Source of the DNA: a virus
DNA length: 39,531 nucleotides
Reading direction: 5' to 3' (one strand)
IMG/VR virus record: IMGVR_UViG_3300025616_000016
Coordinates: 1 to 39,531 of that record
The first letter of the stretch is position 1. The number at the start of each line of letters is the position of its first letter. Shown piece by piece: positions 1 through 7,729 of this stretch. A program made the translations under genes and the position numbers. The notes beneath the pieces are model-generated. The model was not told the DNA's origin. It saw only the letters and a list, made by a program, of their open reading frames with translations, and searched no databases.

Positions 1-128
1 TTTTCTTCATTCCATATAAGATCAACGAATTGAGAAACTACGTTTCTATATTCATCTATAAAAAGATGAAGCGAATCCAGTTTTTTTGGATTCGAGAATT
101 TTAAAGTAGTTTTAGTTGATCTTATCAT
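1..128 (-). CDS. tnpB: TnpB N-terminal fragment (IS607-type element), cut by window edge
   Basis: Reading leftward from an ATG at 126-128, 42 codons are open up to the window edge. The protein begins MIRSTKTTLKFSNPKKL and continues with FIDEYRNVVSQFVDLIW, which resembles the N-terminal region of TnpB, the RNA-guided nuclease carried by IS605/IS607 elements. The start overlaps the 3' end of tnpA by 17 nt, the tnpA-tnpB arrangement usual for IS607. The RuvC core and zinc finger would lie outside the window. No Shine-Dalgarno precedes it, so translation may be coupled to tnpA. The assignment rests on position plus weak N-terminal resemblance. Confidence 0.7.
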   Translation of the reverse strand, partial: MIRSTKTTLKFSNPKKLDSLHLFIDEYRNVVSQFVDLIWNEE

Positions 129-702
129 TTTCTAATTCCTTGATTAAAAGTTCCGTTTTTCTTTTACTTCTTCTATTTCCATAAATCCTTGCACAATAAG
201 AAGTTACAATTGAAATAAAATCTTGTATAAGATCTTCTTTATCAGAATCAACTTCGTTGATTACTATAATCTCACATTCTGGATATAAAGTTTTTATATA
301 ATTAAATCCAAAACGAGTTAAACGATCCTTATGTTCGACTATAATTCTTGTTGCCTTTCTGTCTTTAAATATTTTTTCTAACTTAGGTCTGCTATCATTT
401 AATCCACTTGCACATTCTTTAACTATTTCATTAACAATCCATCCTTTTGCGTTGCAAAATTGACTAACTCTATCTGCTTGACTATTTAAATTAATCTTAT
501 TTTCAGATGAACTAACTCTAGCATAAACTATGTTGTGTTCAGATGTTGAAGAAACTTCAACATCTTTAACTTCAATTAATATAGTTCCACTATCTAATTG
601 TTTGCTTTTTGGGATTCCATCCCGTTTAAATAAACCAAATGCACCTCTATATGAATAGTTATTCATTTTTGCCCATTCAGATAATTTAATATATTTACTC
701 AC
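112..702 (-). CDS. tnpA: IS607-family serine recombinase TnpA
   Basis: 196 residues, the usual length for IS607 transposases. Residues 1-50 look like a MerR-type helix-turn-helix (KLSEWAKMNNYSYRGAFGLFK), placed at the N terminus as in IS607 rather than at the C terminus as in classical resolvases. The catalytic domain follows: VYARVSSSENK with the nucleophilic serine, RPKLEKIFKD, and IIVEHKDRLTRFGF with the arginine-containing EHKDRLTR motif. It ends in a long basic helix (YGNRRSKRKTELL). No motif is broken, so the enzyme may be active. It excises and inserts the element through a circular intermediate; IS607 elements lack terminal inverted repeats, so the left end cannot be read exactly and should lie a few tens of bases beyond 702. 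Confidence 0.93.
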   Translation of the reverse strand: MSKYIKLSEWAKMNNYSYRGAFGLFKRDGIPKSKQLDSGTILIEVKDVEVSSTSEHNIVYARVSSSENKINLNSQADRVSQFCNAKGWIVNEIVKECASGLNDSRPKLEKIFKDRKATRIIVEHKDRLTRFGFNYIKTLYPECEIIVINEVDSDKEDLIQDFISIVTSYCARIYGNRRSKRKTELLIKELENDKIN

Positions 703-766
703 ATTATTACTTAACCTAAATAGTAAAATTTTATTGAAATTATTTAATATATTTCAAGACTTTTCA

Positions 767-883
767 ATGAAAGATGTAAAGGTATCTAATACTAAAAAAT
801 ATAACTGCGAAAAAGAAGTAGAAGAGTTTTTTAAATCAACATTACAAAAAATAACAAATAGAGAAATGATGGGAAGATTTTAA
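767..883 (+). CDS. Small ORF, 38 aa, possible 3' remnant of an interrupted gene
   Basis: An ATG at 767 opens a 38-codon frame, MKDVKVSNTKKYNCEKEVEE continuing FFKSTLQKIT and ending in NREMMGRF. Composition is protein-like: charged, amphipathic and lysine/glutamate-rich. The same frame stays open upstream through 740-700 into the flank of the IS607 element, so this may be the C-terminal end of a gene cut by the insertion rather than a complete small gene. I do not recognise the family. It is followed, 41 nt later, by the first homing endonuclease gene. Confidence 0.35.
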   Translation: MKDVKVSNTKKYNCEKEVEEFFKSTLQKITNREMMGRF

Positions 884-890
884 TCAAAGA

Positions 891-918
891 TTGACTTATT
901 ACGATTCTGTGTTATTTT
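891..918 (+). promoter_or_regulatory. Candidate sigma70-like promoter for homing endonuclease gene
   Basis: TTGACT at 891-896, a 16-nt spacer, then TATTTT at 913-918. The spacing equals that of three other candidates in the window (7163, 9846, 31554). The start codon at 925 is only 7 nt beyond the -10 box, so the transcript would be nearly leaderless; this weakens the call. Confidence 0.3.
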
Positions 919-924
919 CTATGA

Positions 925-2526
925 ATGGAAATCATACCAACATTTAATCAAGTAGTAAATTCAAAGAATCCAAAATGTAAACTATATCCAGAATATAAAA
1001 AGGTTGTAGATTTTACTCATTTCTTAAAGGATAGTGCAACTTTTAAAGAACGTTGGTGGTATTATGAAAATAAACTTCCATCTCCAGTATTATGCCTATG
1101 TGGATGTGAAAAATCAATCAAAACTCCTTGGAAAACTAAATTCCTACAAGGACATTCTAATAAATCTGATGTAGTTAAACAAAATAAAAAAAATGCACTA
1201 ATGGAAAAATATGGAGTTGATAATGTTTCCAAATTAGATGAAGTTAAAAATAAAAAGAAAGAAACTACATTCAAATCTATTGGAGTTACTTCACCATTCG
1301 ATAGAAAATATATGGAACCTATCTGGATGGAAAAATTTGGAGTGAATAATCCTTCAAAAATACCAGAAGTTGTCGATAAAATACAAAAATGGCATAAAGA
1401 AAATAGTAAATATACTACACAATATAGAAATGAACGATTTATGGATAAGTTTTATGATAAACTAATCAATGAAGATCGAGATTTAGGAGATTTTAAAATA
1501 TTGTGCAAAAAGGAAGATTATAAAGGAGTATTCGAAATATACGATTTTGAATGTCAGAAATGCAAAAATATAACAAAAAGTAATTTAGATGCAGGTAAAA
1601 TTCCTAGATGTTTCACATGTTATCCTAAAATTGAAAGCGGTGGACAATCTCTTATAGAAAAAGAATTAATTGATTATTGCAAAACATTTAATTATAATAT
1701 CATAGAACAATCTAGAGATATAATACCACCATTAGAGCTAGATATATTCATTCCTGAATTATCTTTAGCAATCGAATTAAATGGATTATATTATCATTCA
1801 GAAAAAATGGGAAAACATAAATTCTATCATAAATTTAAAACTGAAGCATGTGAAAAAAATAATATCCGATTAATTCATATTTTTGAGGATGAATGGAATG
1901 ATAAAAATAAATTATGTAAAAATAGGATAAAACATATTATGAATAAAAATAATAAGAAATCAATATATGCTAGAAAATGCGAAGTTAGAGAAATACCATC
2001 TGACGTTAAAGCAAAATTCTTGAGAAAATATCATATCCAAGGAAATGATACTAGTAAAATACATTTAGGATTGTTCTTTAAAAATAGAATGGTTGCAGTT
2101 ATGACGTTTTCTAATATGAGAAGGGCGTTAGGATATAAAAACTCTAATACTGATGATTATGAATTAGTTCGTTATTGCTCTATTTTTAATTTTAGTATTG
2201 TAGGAGGCGCAGGAAAATTATTATCATATTTCGAAAAAACTTATAAACCAACAAATCTAACTTCTTATGCTGATAGAAGATGGTCGGATGGAAATCTATA
2301 TAAAAAACTAAATTTTGAATTTAAAGGATTCACACTTCCTAATTATTGGTATACTAAAAATGATAATCGCTTCCACAGATTCGCATTCCAAAAACATCTA
2401 TTAGTAGAAAAATTAGAAAGTTATAATCCTGATATAAGTGAAGTAGATAATATGAAAGCAAATGGATATTATAGAATTTGGGATTGTGGACATTATAAAT
2501 TCGTTAAAAAATATATATGGGAATAA
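925..2526 (+). CDS. Vsr-like homing endonuclease with C-terminal GNAT-like phage domain
   Basis: 533 residues. The N terminus has a cysteine/histidine cluster (LCLCGCEKS, then GH near residue 76). Two repeats follow of the form EKYGVDN/EKFGVNNPSK + basic helix (about 93-150), a putative DNA-binding module found in phage homing nucleases, and a second cysteine pair set (CQKCKN, CFTC) near 213-232. The nuclease core at about 244-345 resembles the Vsr/EDxHD fold: LELDIFIPELSLAIELNGLYY, then HSE, and IRLIHIFEDEW. The C-terminal 190 residues (YARKCEVREI, YHIQGNDTS, VGGAGKLLSYFE, SYADRRWSDGNLYKKLNF, IWDCGHYKF) form a conserved domain often fused to such nucleases in phages. It probably spreads as a selfish free-standing element next to the capsid gene. 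The ATG at 921 is in another frame; 925 is used. Confidence 0.82.
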   Translation: MEIIPTFNQVVNSKNPKCKLYPEYKKVVDFTHFLKDSATFKERWWYYENKLPSPVLCLCGCEKSIKTPWKTKFLQGHSNKSDVVKQNKKNALMEKYGVDNVSKLDEVKNKKKETTFKSIGVTSPFDRKYMEPIWMEKFGVNNPSKIPEVVDKIQKWHKENSKYTTQYRNERFMDKFYDKLINEDRDLGDFKILCKKEDYKGVFEIYDFECQKCKNITKSNLDAGKIPRCFTCYPKIESGGQSLIEKELIDYCKTFNYNIIEQSRDIIPPLELDIFIPELSLAIELNGLYYHSEKMGKHKFYHKFKTEACEKNNIRLIHIFEDEWNDKNKLCKNRIKHIMNKNNKKSIYARKCEVREIPSDVKAKFLRKYHIQGNDTSKIHLGLFFKNRMVAVMTFSNMRRALGYKNSNTDDYELVRYCSIFNFSIVGGAGKLLSYFEKTYKPTNLTSYADRRWSDGNLYKKLNFEFKGFTLPNYWYTKNDNRFHRFAFQKHLLVEKLESYNPDISEVDNMKANGYYRIWDCGHYKFVKKYIWE

Positions 2527-3524
2527 ATTTAAAAATAAAAATAAAAGAATTCCTAGAAATTAAATATAAAGGTTCTACAAGATTCCTAAAACCTAAACTA
2601 TTTATTGACAATTTTGGGAATATCGCATATAAAGAGATTATTGATAACACTATTTTTTTAAATGATACCGATCCATTCTCTAGAAGAGTTTATTGTTTTA
2701 TAAATGATATATCTACTAAACCTATTTGTAAAATTTGTAGCAATACTGTAGTTTTTAATGCAAATAATGGCTACCCTACATATTGCTCAAATCCTTGCCG
2801 TTTTAAAGATATGGATGCAATACAAGAAGTAAAAAGAAATACAAATTTACAAAAATATGGAACAACTAACGTTCTATCAAGTGATTATGGTAAGAAAAAA
2901 ATAAAAGAAACTAATATTAAAAAATATGGAGTTGATAATTATACAAAAACTGATGAATATAAAAATAGAATCAAAAATGGCGATATTCAAAGGAAAAGTA
3001 ATGCAATAGAAGTATCCAAAACTTTATTAGATAAAAATTATTCATCATTAAAATCTAAATATCCTTATTTAACTCCTTTATTCACTAGAGAAGAATATAA
3101 AGGTGCTGATTCTTATGAGATTTTATATGATTGGAAATGTAATAAATGCGAAAAACAGTTCCAAAGATGGCTGAATAATAATTATCCACTGTATTGCCCT
3201 CATTGCTCACCATCAGGATCAAAAATAGAACTTAAAATTAAAGATTTTCTTGACAAATATGAAATTGTATACCAATATAGATCAAGAAAGATTATACCAG
3301 ATGGGAAGGAACTTGATTTTTATATACCTAATAAACATATTGCTATAGAATTAAATGGATTATACTGGCATAGTGAACAATGCTTACCTGATAAAAACTA
3401 CCATGTTAATAAAACTAATGAATGTATTAAATTAGGAATACAATTAATACATATTTTCGAAGATGAATTACTTAAAAATGAAAGGTTGGTGCTTAATAGA
3501 CTAAAACACATACTAAAAATATAA
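2517..3524 (+). CDS. Second Vsr-like homing endonuclease, lacking the C-terminal domain
   Basis: 335 residues, starting inside the last codons of the preceding gene (10-nt overlap), so probably co-transcribed and translationally coupled. It has the same order as the upstream protein up to the nuclease core: a C-x2-C...C-x3-C cluster (CKICSN, YCSNPCRF) near residues 75-95, two KYG-type repeats (LQKYGTTNVLSS and IKKYGVDNYTKT, about 111-150), a zinc-like CNKCEKQF...CPHC, and the Vsr-like core (GKELDFYIPNKHIAIELNGL, YWHSE, IQLIHIFEDE). It stops at NRLKHILKI, exactly where the upstream protein continues into its GNAT-like domain. It may be a natural single-domain form or a truncated copy; sequence identity to the upstream gene is limited, so it is not a recent duplication. 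Confidence 0.8.
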   Translation: MGINLKIKIKEFLEIKYKGSTRFLKPKLFIDNFGNIAYKEIIDNTIFLNDTDPFSRRVYCFINDISTKPICKICSNTVVFNANNGYPTYCSNPCRFKDMDAIQEVKRNTNLQKYGTTNVLSSDYGKKKIKETNIKKYGVDNYTKTDEYKNRIKNGDIQRKSNAIEVSKTLLDKNYSSLKSKYPYLTPLFTREEYKGADSYEILYDWKCNKCEKQFQRWLNNNYPLYCPHCSPSGSKIELKIKDFLDKYEIVYQYRSRKIIPDGKELDFYIPNKHIAIELNGLYWHSEQCLPDKNYHVNKTNECIKLGIQLIHIFEDELLKNERLVLNRLKHILKI

Positions 3525-3527
3525 AAA

Positions 3528-3555
3528 ATAAGGAGCACCTTTCGATGCTCCTTAT
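3528..3555. terminator. Bidirectional hairpin terminator between gene 23 and homing endonucleases
   Basis: Perfect 10-bp stem, ATAAGGAGCA (3528-3537) with TGCTCCTTAT (3546-3555), around an 8-nt loop. Read on the minus strand it is followed by a T-rich tract, so it best serves the major capsid gene, which ends at 3586. It also sits 3 nt beyond the plus-strand endonuclease stop. Confidence 0.8.
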
Positions 3556-3585
3556 CACATTTAACTTATTTCTTTATAATGACGC

Positions 3586-5031
3586 TTACAAGTATACTGC
3601 TGTCTGACCAGGAGTAAATGCTTGACCCAAACCTTGGCATATTACCAAATGGTAATATAGATTTGCCCCAAAGATATGATCCACAACACCATAACGTGTC
3701 ATTAAACCAACTCTTGGAGAGAAGTCATTTGGCCCTACTGTGCGTTGTACCATGACAGGAATATATGGACAATACACAAGTCCTGTGTCGTAATATTCTG
3801 GCCCTTTATACCCTAAAAGAGCATAATCGATTGCTTTACGAGCAGAATGATAAGAAGCACCTGCTCCTGGGGCTCCATAATTACCTTGATTGACTTGAGT
3901 TTCTGTGCGTGTATCACGGTAGATTTGGAATCTTCCACCAACTGAACCTACTTTAGCAATACCTACTGGTGTTGTGTTAACATTACCAGTGATTGGCTGC
4001 CAAGAGAAGTTTTGAAGGGTTTCCAAAATAGCACAAATACGAGGAGTTGCAATAATGAAATTAGCAGCACCACGACGATTGCGGATAGCAACGCGATTCG
4101 CTTCAACAACAACTCTGTTGTAGAAATCACGAGCACGTTCACCAGACCAACGACCATCAGCAGAAGCGGCGTTCCAAATTGAATAACCAACGTTTGCACC
4201 AGCGTTCAAACAGACTTGAATCATACGCATGATCATTTCACGGTCGATTTCGGCTTGAATTTCATAACTCATAGCATTTGTCAACTCGGAATCAATATCA
4301 ATTCCGTTCATGTTCTTCAAATCCTGTTCCAACTCTACTGACCAACGAGCTGCCAACCTACGAGTACCAGCTTCAACAGCAGTTTTCTCAAATGATACAG
4401 TCATTTGAGGAATGTTCGAAGTTAATTCGAAGTTACTCAAAAGTTGTGCTACACCTTGATCTTCCACAGGGTTATTGAAATATGTAGAATCACCTGTCAA
4501 GAACTGACTGGATGTACCAGTAAATGCTGTATTCAAGTAGTTATAACCTAATTCAGCACCTTGACTAGCTTGCTGTACTCCACCAGTAGTTGTATTGCTC
4601 AAATTACCATCAGTTGATCCACCAGAATAACCAAGTGGGGATGCTTCGTATTTGTAACGAAGTGCGAATGCCAATCCAACAGGTCCAGTCATTGGCTGTA
4701 CACCTACGATCTCATTTGTGATGAGTTCAGGGAATGTACGGCGAATCATTGGGATGAGGACTTTAGGAAGTCTAGCATCACCAGCAGCGTATGTATCGCC
4801 ACTGAATTGTGTTGCATTAGCTCCACCGTTACCGAAAACTCCACCTGCTCCAGATGAATTTCCTGATTCAAAACACCATTTCTCTTGGTTTTCCAAAAGG
4901 ATAGCGGTGTTAAGTCTTGTGTGATCGTCTTTAATAGCAGCAACTTTGTCAGAAGTGTAATCCAATACTGGACTCCACTTTTCAACAAGCTGTTCTGCTC
5001 TTACTTTATCTATATGTAATAATTGTTCCAT
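3586..5031 (-). CDS. 23: Major capsid protein, T4 gp23-like
   Basis: 481 residues (T4 gp23 is 521). Segments that match the gp23 family are: AILLENQEKW near residue 43, as in the T4 prosequence FENQEK; RRTFPELITNEIVGVQPMTG, corresponding to the T4 RRAIPNLIAFDICGVQPM region; VEAGTRRLAARWSVELEQDL followed by an acidic helix and EIQAEIDREMI; and near the C terminus FSPRVGLMTRYGVV, as in T4 FQPVMGFKTRYGI. It should form the hexamers of the head shell and be trimmed near residue 55 (CFE/SGN is a plausible cleavage site by homology with the T4 x-x-E rule) by the gp21-like protease encoded upstream. It lies last in the head gene series and ends at a strong terminator. Composition is less AT-rich than its neighbours, consistent with high expression. 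Confidence 0.96.
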   Translation of the reverse strand: MEQLLHIDKVRAEQLVEKWSPVLDYTSDKVAAIKDDHTRLNTAILLENQEKWCFESGNSSGAGGVFGNGGANATQFSGDTYAAGDARLPKVLIPMIRRTFPELITNEIVGVQPMTGPVGLAFALRYKYEASPLGYSGGSTDGNLSNTTTGGVQQASQGAELGYNYLNTAFTGTSSQFLTGDSTYFNNPVEDQGVAQLLSNFELTSNIPQMTVSFEKTAVEAGTRRLAARWSVELEQDLKNMNGIDIDSELTNAMSYEIQAEIDREMIMRMIQVCLNAGANVGYSIWNAASADGRWSGERARDFYNRVVVEANRVAIRNRRGAANFIIATPRICAILETLQNFSWQPITGNVNTTPVGIAKVGSVGGRFQIYRDTRTETQVNQGNYGAPGAGASYHSARKAIDYALLGYKGPEYYDTGLVYCPYIPVMVQRTVGPNDFSPRVGLMTRYGVVDHIFGANLYYHLVICQGLGQAFTPGQTAVYL

Positions 5032-5055
5032 AGTTTTTTTTGTTTTTGTTTTGTT

Positions 5056-5063
5056 TGTTTATC
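5056..5063 (-). promoter_or_regulatory. Variant late-promoter octamer upstream of gene 23
   Basis: On the minus strand reads GATAAACA, two changes from TATAAATA, 24 nt before the capsid gene start. The intervening leader is almost pure A/C (poly-A with single C), with no Shine-Dalgarno sequence. Confidence 0.4.
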
Positions 5064-5084
5064 TAAATCTAAATTGAGTATGAA

Positions 5085-6224
5085 TTATCGGGTAAAACTT
5101 AATCTACTACCGTCTTTTTTCTTCATCTCGCTCAGATATCCCCCTACTGAAGAATCTTCATTCTTCGTAAAGTAAGAACCGATATTTTCAGATTCTGTTA
5201 CTATTTCAGGGCGATCAATGGATTCTGAGATCCTTTTTGACATTACTCTTTCTTTAGTATCTTCTTCCTTTTCATCGATATCCTTTTCGAACATCTCAAC
5301 TACGTATTGGAAATTTTCCTGAATGAATTCAGGGGTTTTATTTTTAAGTAGTTTATTAACATGTGCTTTTGTAGCATGTGCTAAACTTTTCGTTTTCTGT
5401 TCAAGCAAATAAGCAGATTCTGTTTGGTTCAACTTCTTGTTGACTTCAACATTACTCTTAATTGCTTCATTTAATTCTTTCTTCAAAGAGTCAATAATTT
5501 TTTTACCGTCTTGAAGTGCTTCTTTTACTTCAGTATCGATATATTCTTCACTAATAGAAACTAAATCACGAATTGCATTTAATGTTTTACGAGCTTTGAT
5601 ATTTTCAACTGCTTCAGAAATTTGATTTTTAGGAACTGCTTTTTCAAGATATACATTCATATAATCTGAAATATCAGTAGTTAAACTTTCTTTATAAGAA
5701 AGGGCTTCTTTTGTTAATAATACTTCATATTTATTAACAATTTTTTGTAACATTCCTGTATGTTTTTCGTCAATTTTAATAAAAGCAGTTTTTATTTTAT
5801 TAGCATGGTCAGAATCAATTGCTTCAACAATTTCAGATAACTTTGCAGTATGAGATTCATCGATATGTTCAACTGCTTGTTTTAATTTAGAAGCATAATT
5901 AGAATCTTGTGCTTTTAAAGCTTCTTGTAACATTTTTGCATGTTCCGTATCGAGTTTAGAAATAGCAGATTCAAATTTAAAAGCATGATCTTGATCGATT
6001 GCTTCTACCAACTTTTGTAATTTTGAAGTATGATCAGTATCAATAGAAGATTTCAACTCTTCTACTAATTTTGTATGTTCTTCATCCTTTATTATAATAG
6101 CAGATTCAATTTGAAGTTTTGCTTTATCATCTACAGCAGAAATAAATGCTTCTGATATAGTAGTTAAAGATTCTTCACTTAAATCTTTAAATTGTTCTTT
6201 TAAAAGTTCTTTAAAATTCTTCAT
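5085..6224 (-). CDS. 22: Prohead core scaffold, T4 gp22-like, with DH-repeat coiled coil
   Basis: 379 residues, very charged and helical, with one proline-poor rod. Residues about 45-170 contain about seven tandem units of 18-20 residues built on a pattern I/L-D-x-D/E/S-H-x-x-K-L-x-x-A/I, for example IDTDHTSKLQKLVEA, IDQDHAFKFESAI, LDTEHAKMLQEAL and IDESHTAKLSEIVEA. The family assignment rests on position between the protease and capsid genes, on size and on composition; the T4 protein is shorter (269). The scaffold would fill the prohead and be degraded by gp21. Several L/I-x-E sites are present that could be cut. The repeats suggest that length has changed by unit duplication. Confidence 0.8.
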   Translation of the reverse strand: MKNFKELLKEQFKDLSEESLTTISEAFISAVDDKAKLQIESAIIIKDEEHTKLVEELKSSIDTDHTSKLQKLVEAIDQDHAFKFESAISKLDTEHAKMLQEALKAQDSNYASKLKQAVEHIDESHTAKLSEIVEAIDSDHANKIKTAFIKIDEKHTGMLQKIVNKYEVLLTKEALSYKESLTTDISDYMNVYLEKAVPKNQISEAVENIKARKTLNAIRDLVSISEEYIDTEVKEALQDGKKIIDSLKKELNEAIKSNVEVNKKLNQTESAYLLEQKTKSLAHATKAHVNKLLKNKTPEFIQENFQYVVEMFEKDIDEKEEDTKERVMSKRISESIDRPEIVTESENIGSYFTKNEDSSVGGYLSEMKKKDGSRLSFTR

Positions 6225-6235
6225 GGGTATAAATT

Positions 6236-6243
6236 TATTTATC
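6236..6243 (-). promoter_or_regulatory. Late-promoter-like octamer upstream of scaffold gene
   Basis: Reads GATAAATA on the minus strand, one base from the T4 late consensus TATAAATA, 11 nt before the scaffold ATG. No Shine-Dalgarno lies between. Confidence 0.55.
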
Positions 6244-6256
6244 TAATTTTGTTATT

Positions 6257-6406
6257 TTATTTGCTTGTTGACGAGATTTCGCTACGAATTTTTGTTTTTA
6301 GCTTCTCTTCCACTGCGTTTTGCATTGCTTTTTCTGCTTTTGCATAATCTTTAACTGACATATGAGTTAAAAATTCTTGTATTGCTTTTTTTTCTTGTTT
6401 ATTCAT
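6257..6406 (-). CDS. Small prohead core protein candidate, 49 aa
   Basis: A 50-codon frame begins at the ATG 6404-6406, 10 nt after the protease gene stop, and ends with TAA at 6257. The protein starts MNKQEKKAIQEFLTHMSVKD and continues with YAKAEKAMQNAVEEKLKTK. It is lysine/glutamate-rich and helical. T4-like phages commonly carry tiny core proteins (gp67/gp68 type) around gene 21, and small proteins with this QEFLTHxSxKDYAKA character occur there. The placement between protease and scaffold, short gaps and same strand support a real gene. It may be a minor core component; the exact T4 counterpart is not certain. Confidence 0.75.
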   Translation of the reverse strand: MNKQEKKAIQEFLTHMSVKDYAKAEKAMQNAVEEKLKTKIRSEISSTSK

Positions 6407-6416
6407 ATAATTTGTA

Positions 6417-7091
6417 TTAAGCTTTTTTAATTGCATTGATAAAACTTAAAAGTTGTTCTTTCAAATATTCATCTCTTTGTTTAAGTGGTAAATTCCTAAG
6501 ATTATTTCCTAAATTGTTATATGCATCAACTGTACATTCGATAATAGATCCATCTGAACGCAACGACCATTCCCTACTTTCCATTACGGATTCTAGCATT
6601 GCATTTTGAACGGATGGTTGATGAACAACATCTAAACATATCAATCTAAAGTTAGAAACGTTTTTACCACCACCAGATTCAGCAATATTTCCTAATCCTC
6701 TTGTTGATATGCCAAGTTTAATTTGATCATGAATAAAACTCTCTAGTAATTTACCCATTGGAGTAGAAAGCACTTGAGATTTACCCATGAAGTAATTTCC
6801 ATTTCTTTTTAAATCAACAACAACGTGGCATGCATTAACAGGATTTACTTCGGTACTTTGGGGATGATTCATTTCACCAATCGCTCTACGAGTTGAAACC
6901 ATATCCTTTGTATAACGATTCACTTCACCAACCATTTCATTAATATCATAGATACGTCCATTACCATTAGGACTTCCAGCCATCATGAAAGGTCCAGTGA
7001 TAAAAGTTCTTCTTTCTCCAGTTTTATTTTGTTCTTCAACTAAGAAATCGATATCTTCATGTACATCTTCAACAATAAATTTTAGTCCCAT
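6417..7091 (-). CDS. 21: Prohead core protease, T4 gp21-like
   Basis: 224 residues, close to T4 gp21 (212). The herpesvirus-assemblin-like serine protease signatures are visible: PNGNGRIYD near residue 42, the catalytic histidine in GEMNHP (His76) and the catalytic serine in LGISTRG (Ser129). The following FRLICLDVVHQPS is also characteristic. The enzyme sits in the prohead core and, once activated, cleaves scaffold and capsid proteins. It is the first gene of the protease-core-scaffold-capsid run, and short gaps to the downstream genes suggest one transcript with internal late promoters. Confidence 0.95.
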   Translation of the reverse strand: MGLKFIVEDVHEDIDFLVEEQNKTGERRTFITGPFMMAGSPNGNGRIYDINEMVGEVNRYTKDMVSTRRAIGEMNHPQSTEVNPVNACHVVVDLKRNGNYFMGKSQVLSTPMGKLLESFIHDQIKLGISTRGLGNIAESGGGKNVSNFRLICLDVVHQPSVQNAMLESVMESREWSLRSDGSIIECTVDAYNNLGNNLRNLPLKQRDEYLKEQLLSFINAIKKA

Positions 7092-7104
7092 AGTATTATT
7101 ATAT

Positions 7105-7112
7105 TATTTATG
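7105..7112 (-). promoter_or_regulatory. Late-promoter-like octamer upstream of gene 21
   Basis: Reads CATAAATA on the minus strand, one base from TATAAATA, 13 nt before the protease start. A second CATAAATA copy lies about 30 nt farther upstream (near 7136-7143). Confidence 0.55.
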
Positions 7113-7162
7113 CTAATTTGTATTCTTTATTATCCTATTTATGAGAATATGTATGTTTTTCC

Positions 7163-7190
7163 TTGCAAATCCCCTAAAAAGTAATAAAAT
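7163..7190 (+). promoter_or_regulatory. Candidate sigma70-like promoter for lipoprotein gene
   Basis: TTGCAA at 7163-7168, 16-nt spacer, TAAAAT at 7185-7190. It faces away from the gene 21 late promoters, giving the lipoprotein its own transcription. Confidence 0.5.
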
Positions 7191-7219
7191 TACAAAGATT
7201 GATAAATAAGAAATTAAAC

Positions 7220-7729
7220 ATGAAAACAATAAATTACATAGTATTAGCGATAATCTCCGCAGTTTTATGTGCATGTTCTACCGTAAAAAAAGAACCACAT
7301 AATCAATTTAATAAGAAGGAATTTGCAAAGAAAATGCATCTAGTATCTGTTCCTGAACTATCTTGTGTACAGCAAAAAATGATTGCACGTATTACTTTTT
7401 ATAATAAACGAGAAGCAGGTGGAGATAGATTAGCATCATCTTCAAAAGGTCGTGCAAAAGAAGGAATTACTGTTGCTGCTCATCCAGATTTTGCTTTTGG
7501 AACTAAAATTGTTATACCTGCTTTAAAAGATAAAGTTGGAAATGGCAATTTTACTATTGAGGACCGTGGTACAGCAGTAACAAAAAAGAAGGCATCTCAT
7601 GGAAAAGCCTTCGTTTTCGATATTTATGTCAATGTAGCTTCAAGAAAAGATGCAAATAAGAAACTTACAAAATTAGAACAAGAAATTGGTGATTATGCTG
7701 AAGTTTATGTTCTAAAATCAGGAAGTTAA
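7220..7729 (+). CDS. Lipoprotein with 3D/RlpA-like double-psi barrel domain
   Basis: 169 residues from the ATG at 7220; an in-frame TTG at 7199 would add seven residues but spoils the signal peptide start. MKTINYIVLAIISAVLCACS is a lipoprotein signal with lipobox L-C-A-C (Cys19), so the protein should be anchored in a host membrane. The remainder resembles the 3D (Asp-Asp-Asp) or RlpA-like barrel: ITFYN, ITVAAHPDFAFGTKIVIPAL, FTIEDRGTAV and KAFVFDIYVN, with Asp residues where the family keeps them. Related domains bind or cleave peptidoglycan. The gene is reversed within the head operon and its stop overlaps that of the convergent endonuclease gene by 3 nt. A moron-like role (cell-envelope modification, lysis or superinfection exclusion) is inference. 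Confidence 0.75.
   Translation: MKTINYIVLAIISAVLCACSTVKKEPHNQFNKKEFAKKMHLVSVPELSCVQQKMIARITFYNKREAGGDRLASSSKGRAKEGITVAAHPDFAFGTKIVIPALKDKVGNGNFTIEDRGTAVTKKKASHGKAFVFDIYVNVASRKDANKKLTKLEQEIGDYAEVYVLKSGS

Noticed and set aside
72-94. 8-bp inverted repeat with T-rich loop (CGAATCCA/TGGATTCG)
   Set aside because: It lies within the tnpB reading frame, only 34 nt from its start, and no transcript end is expected there.
7199-7219. TTG start for the lipoprotein gene
   Set aside because: The ATG at 7220 gives a canonical lipoprotein signal peptide.
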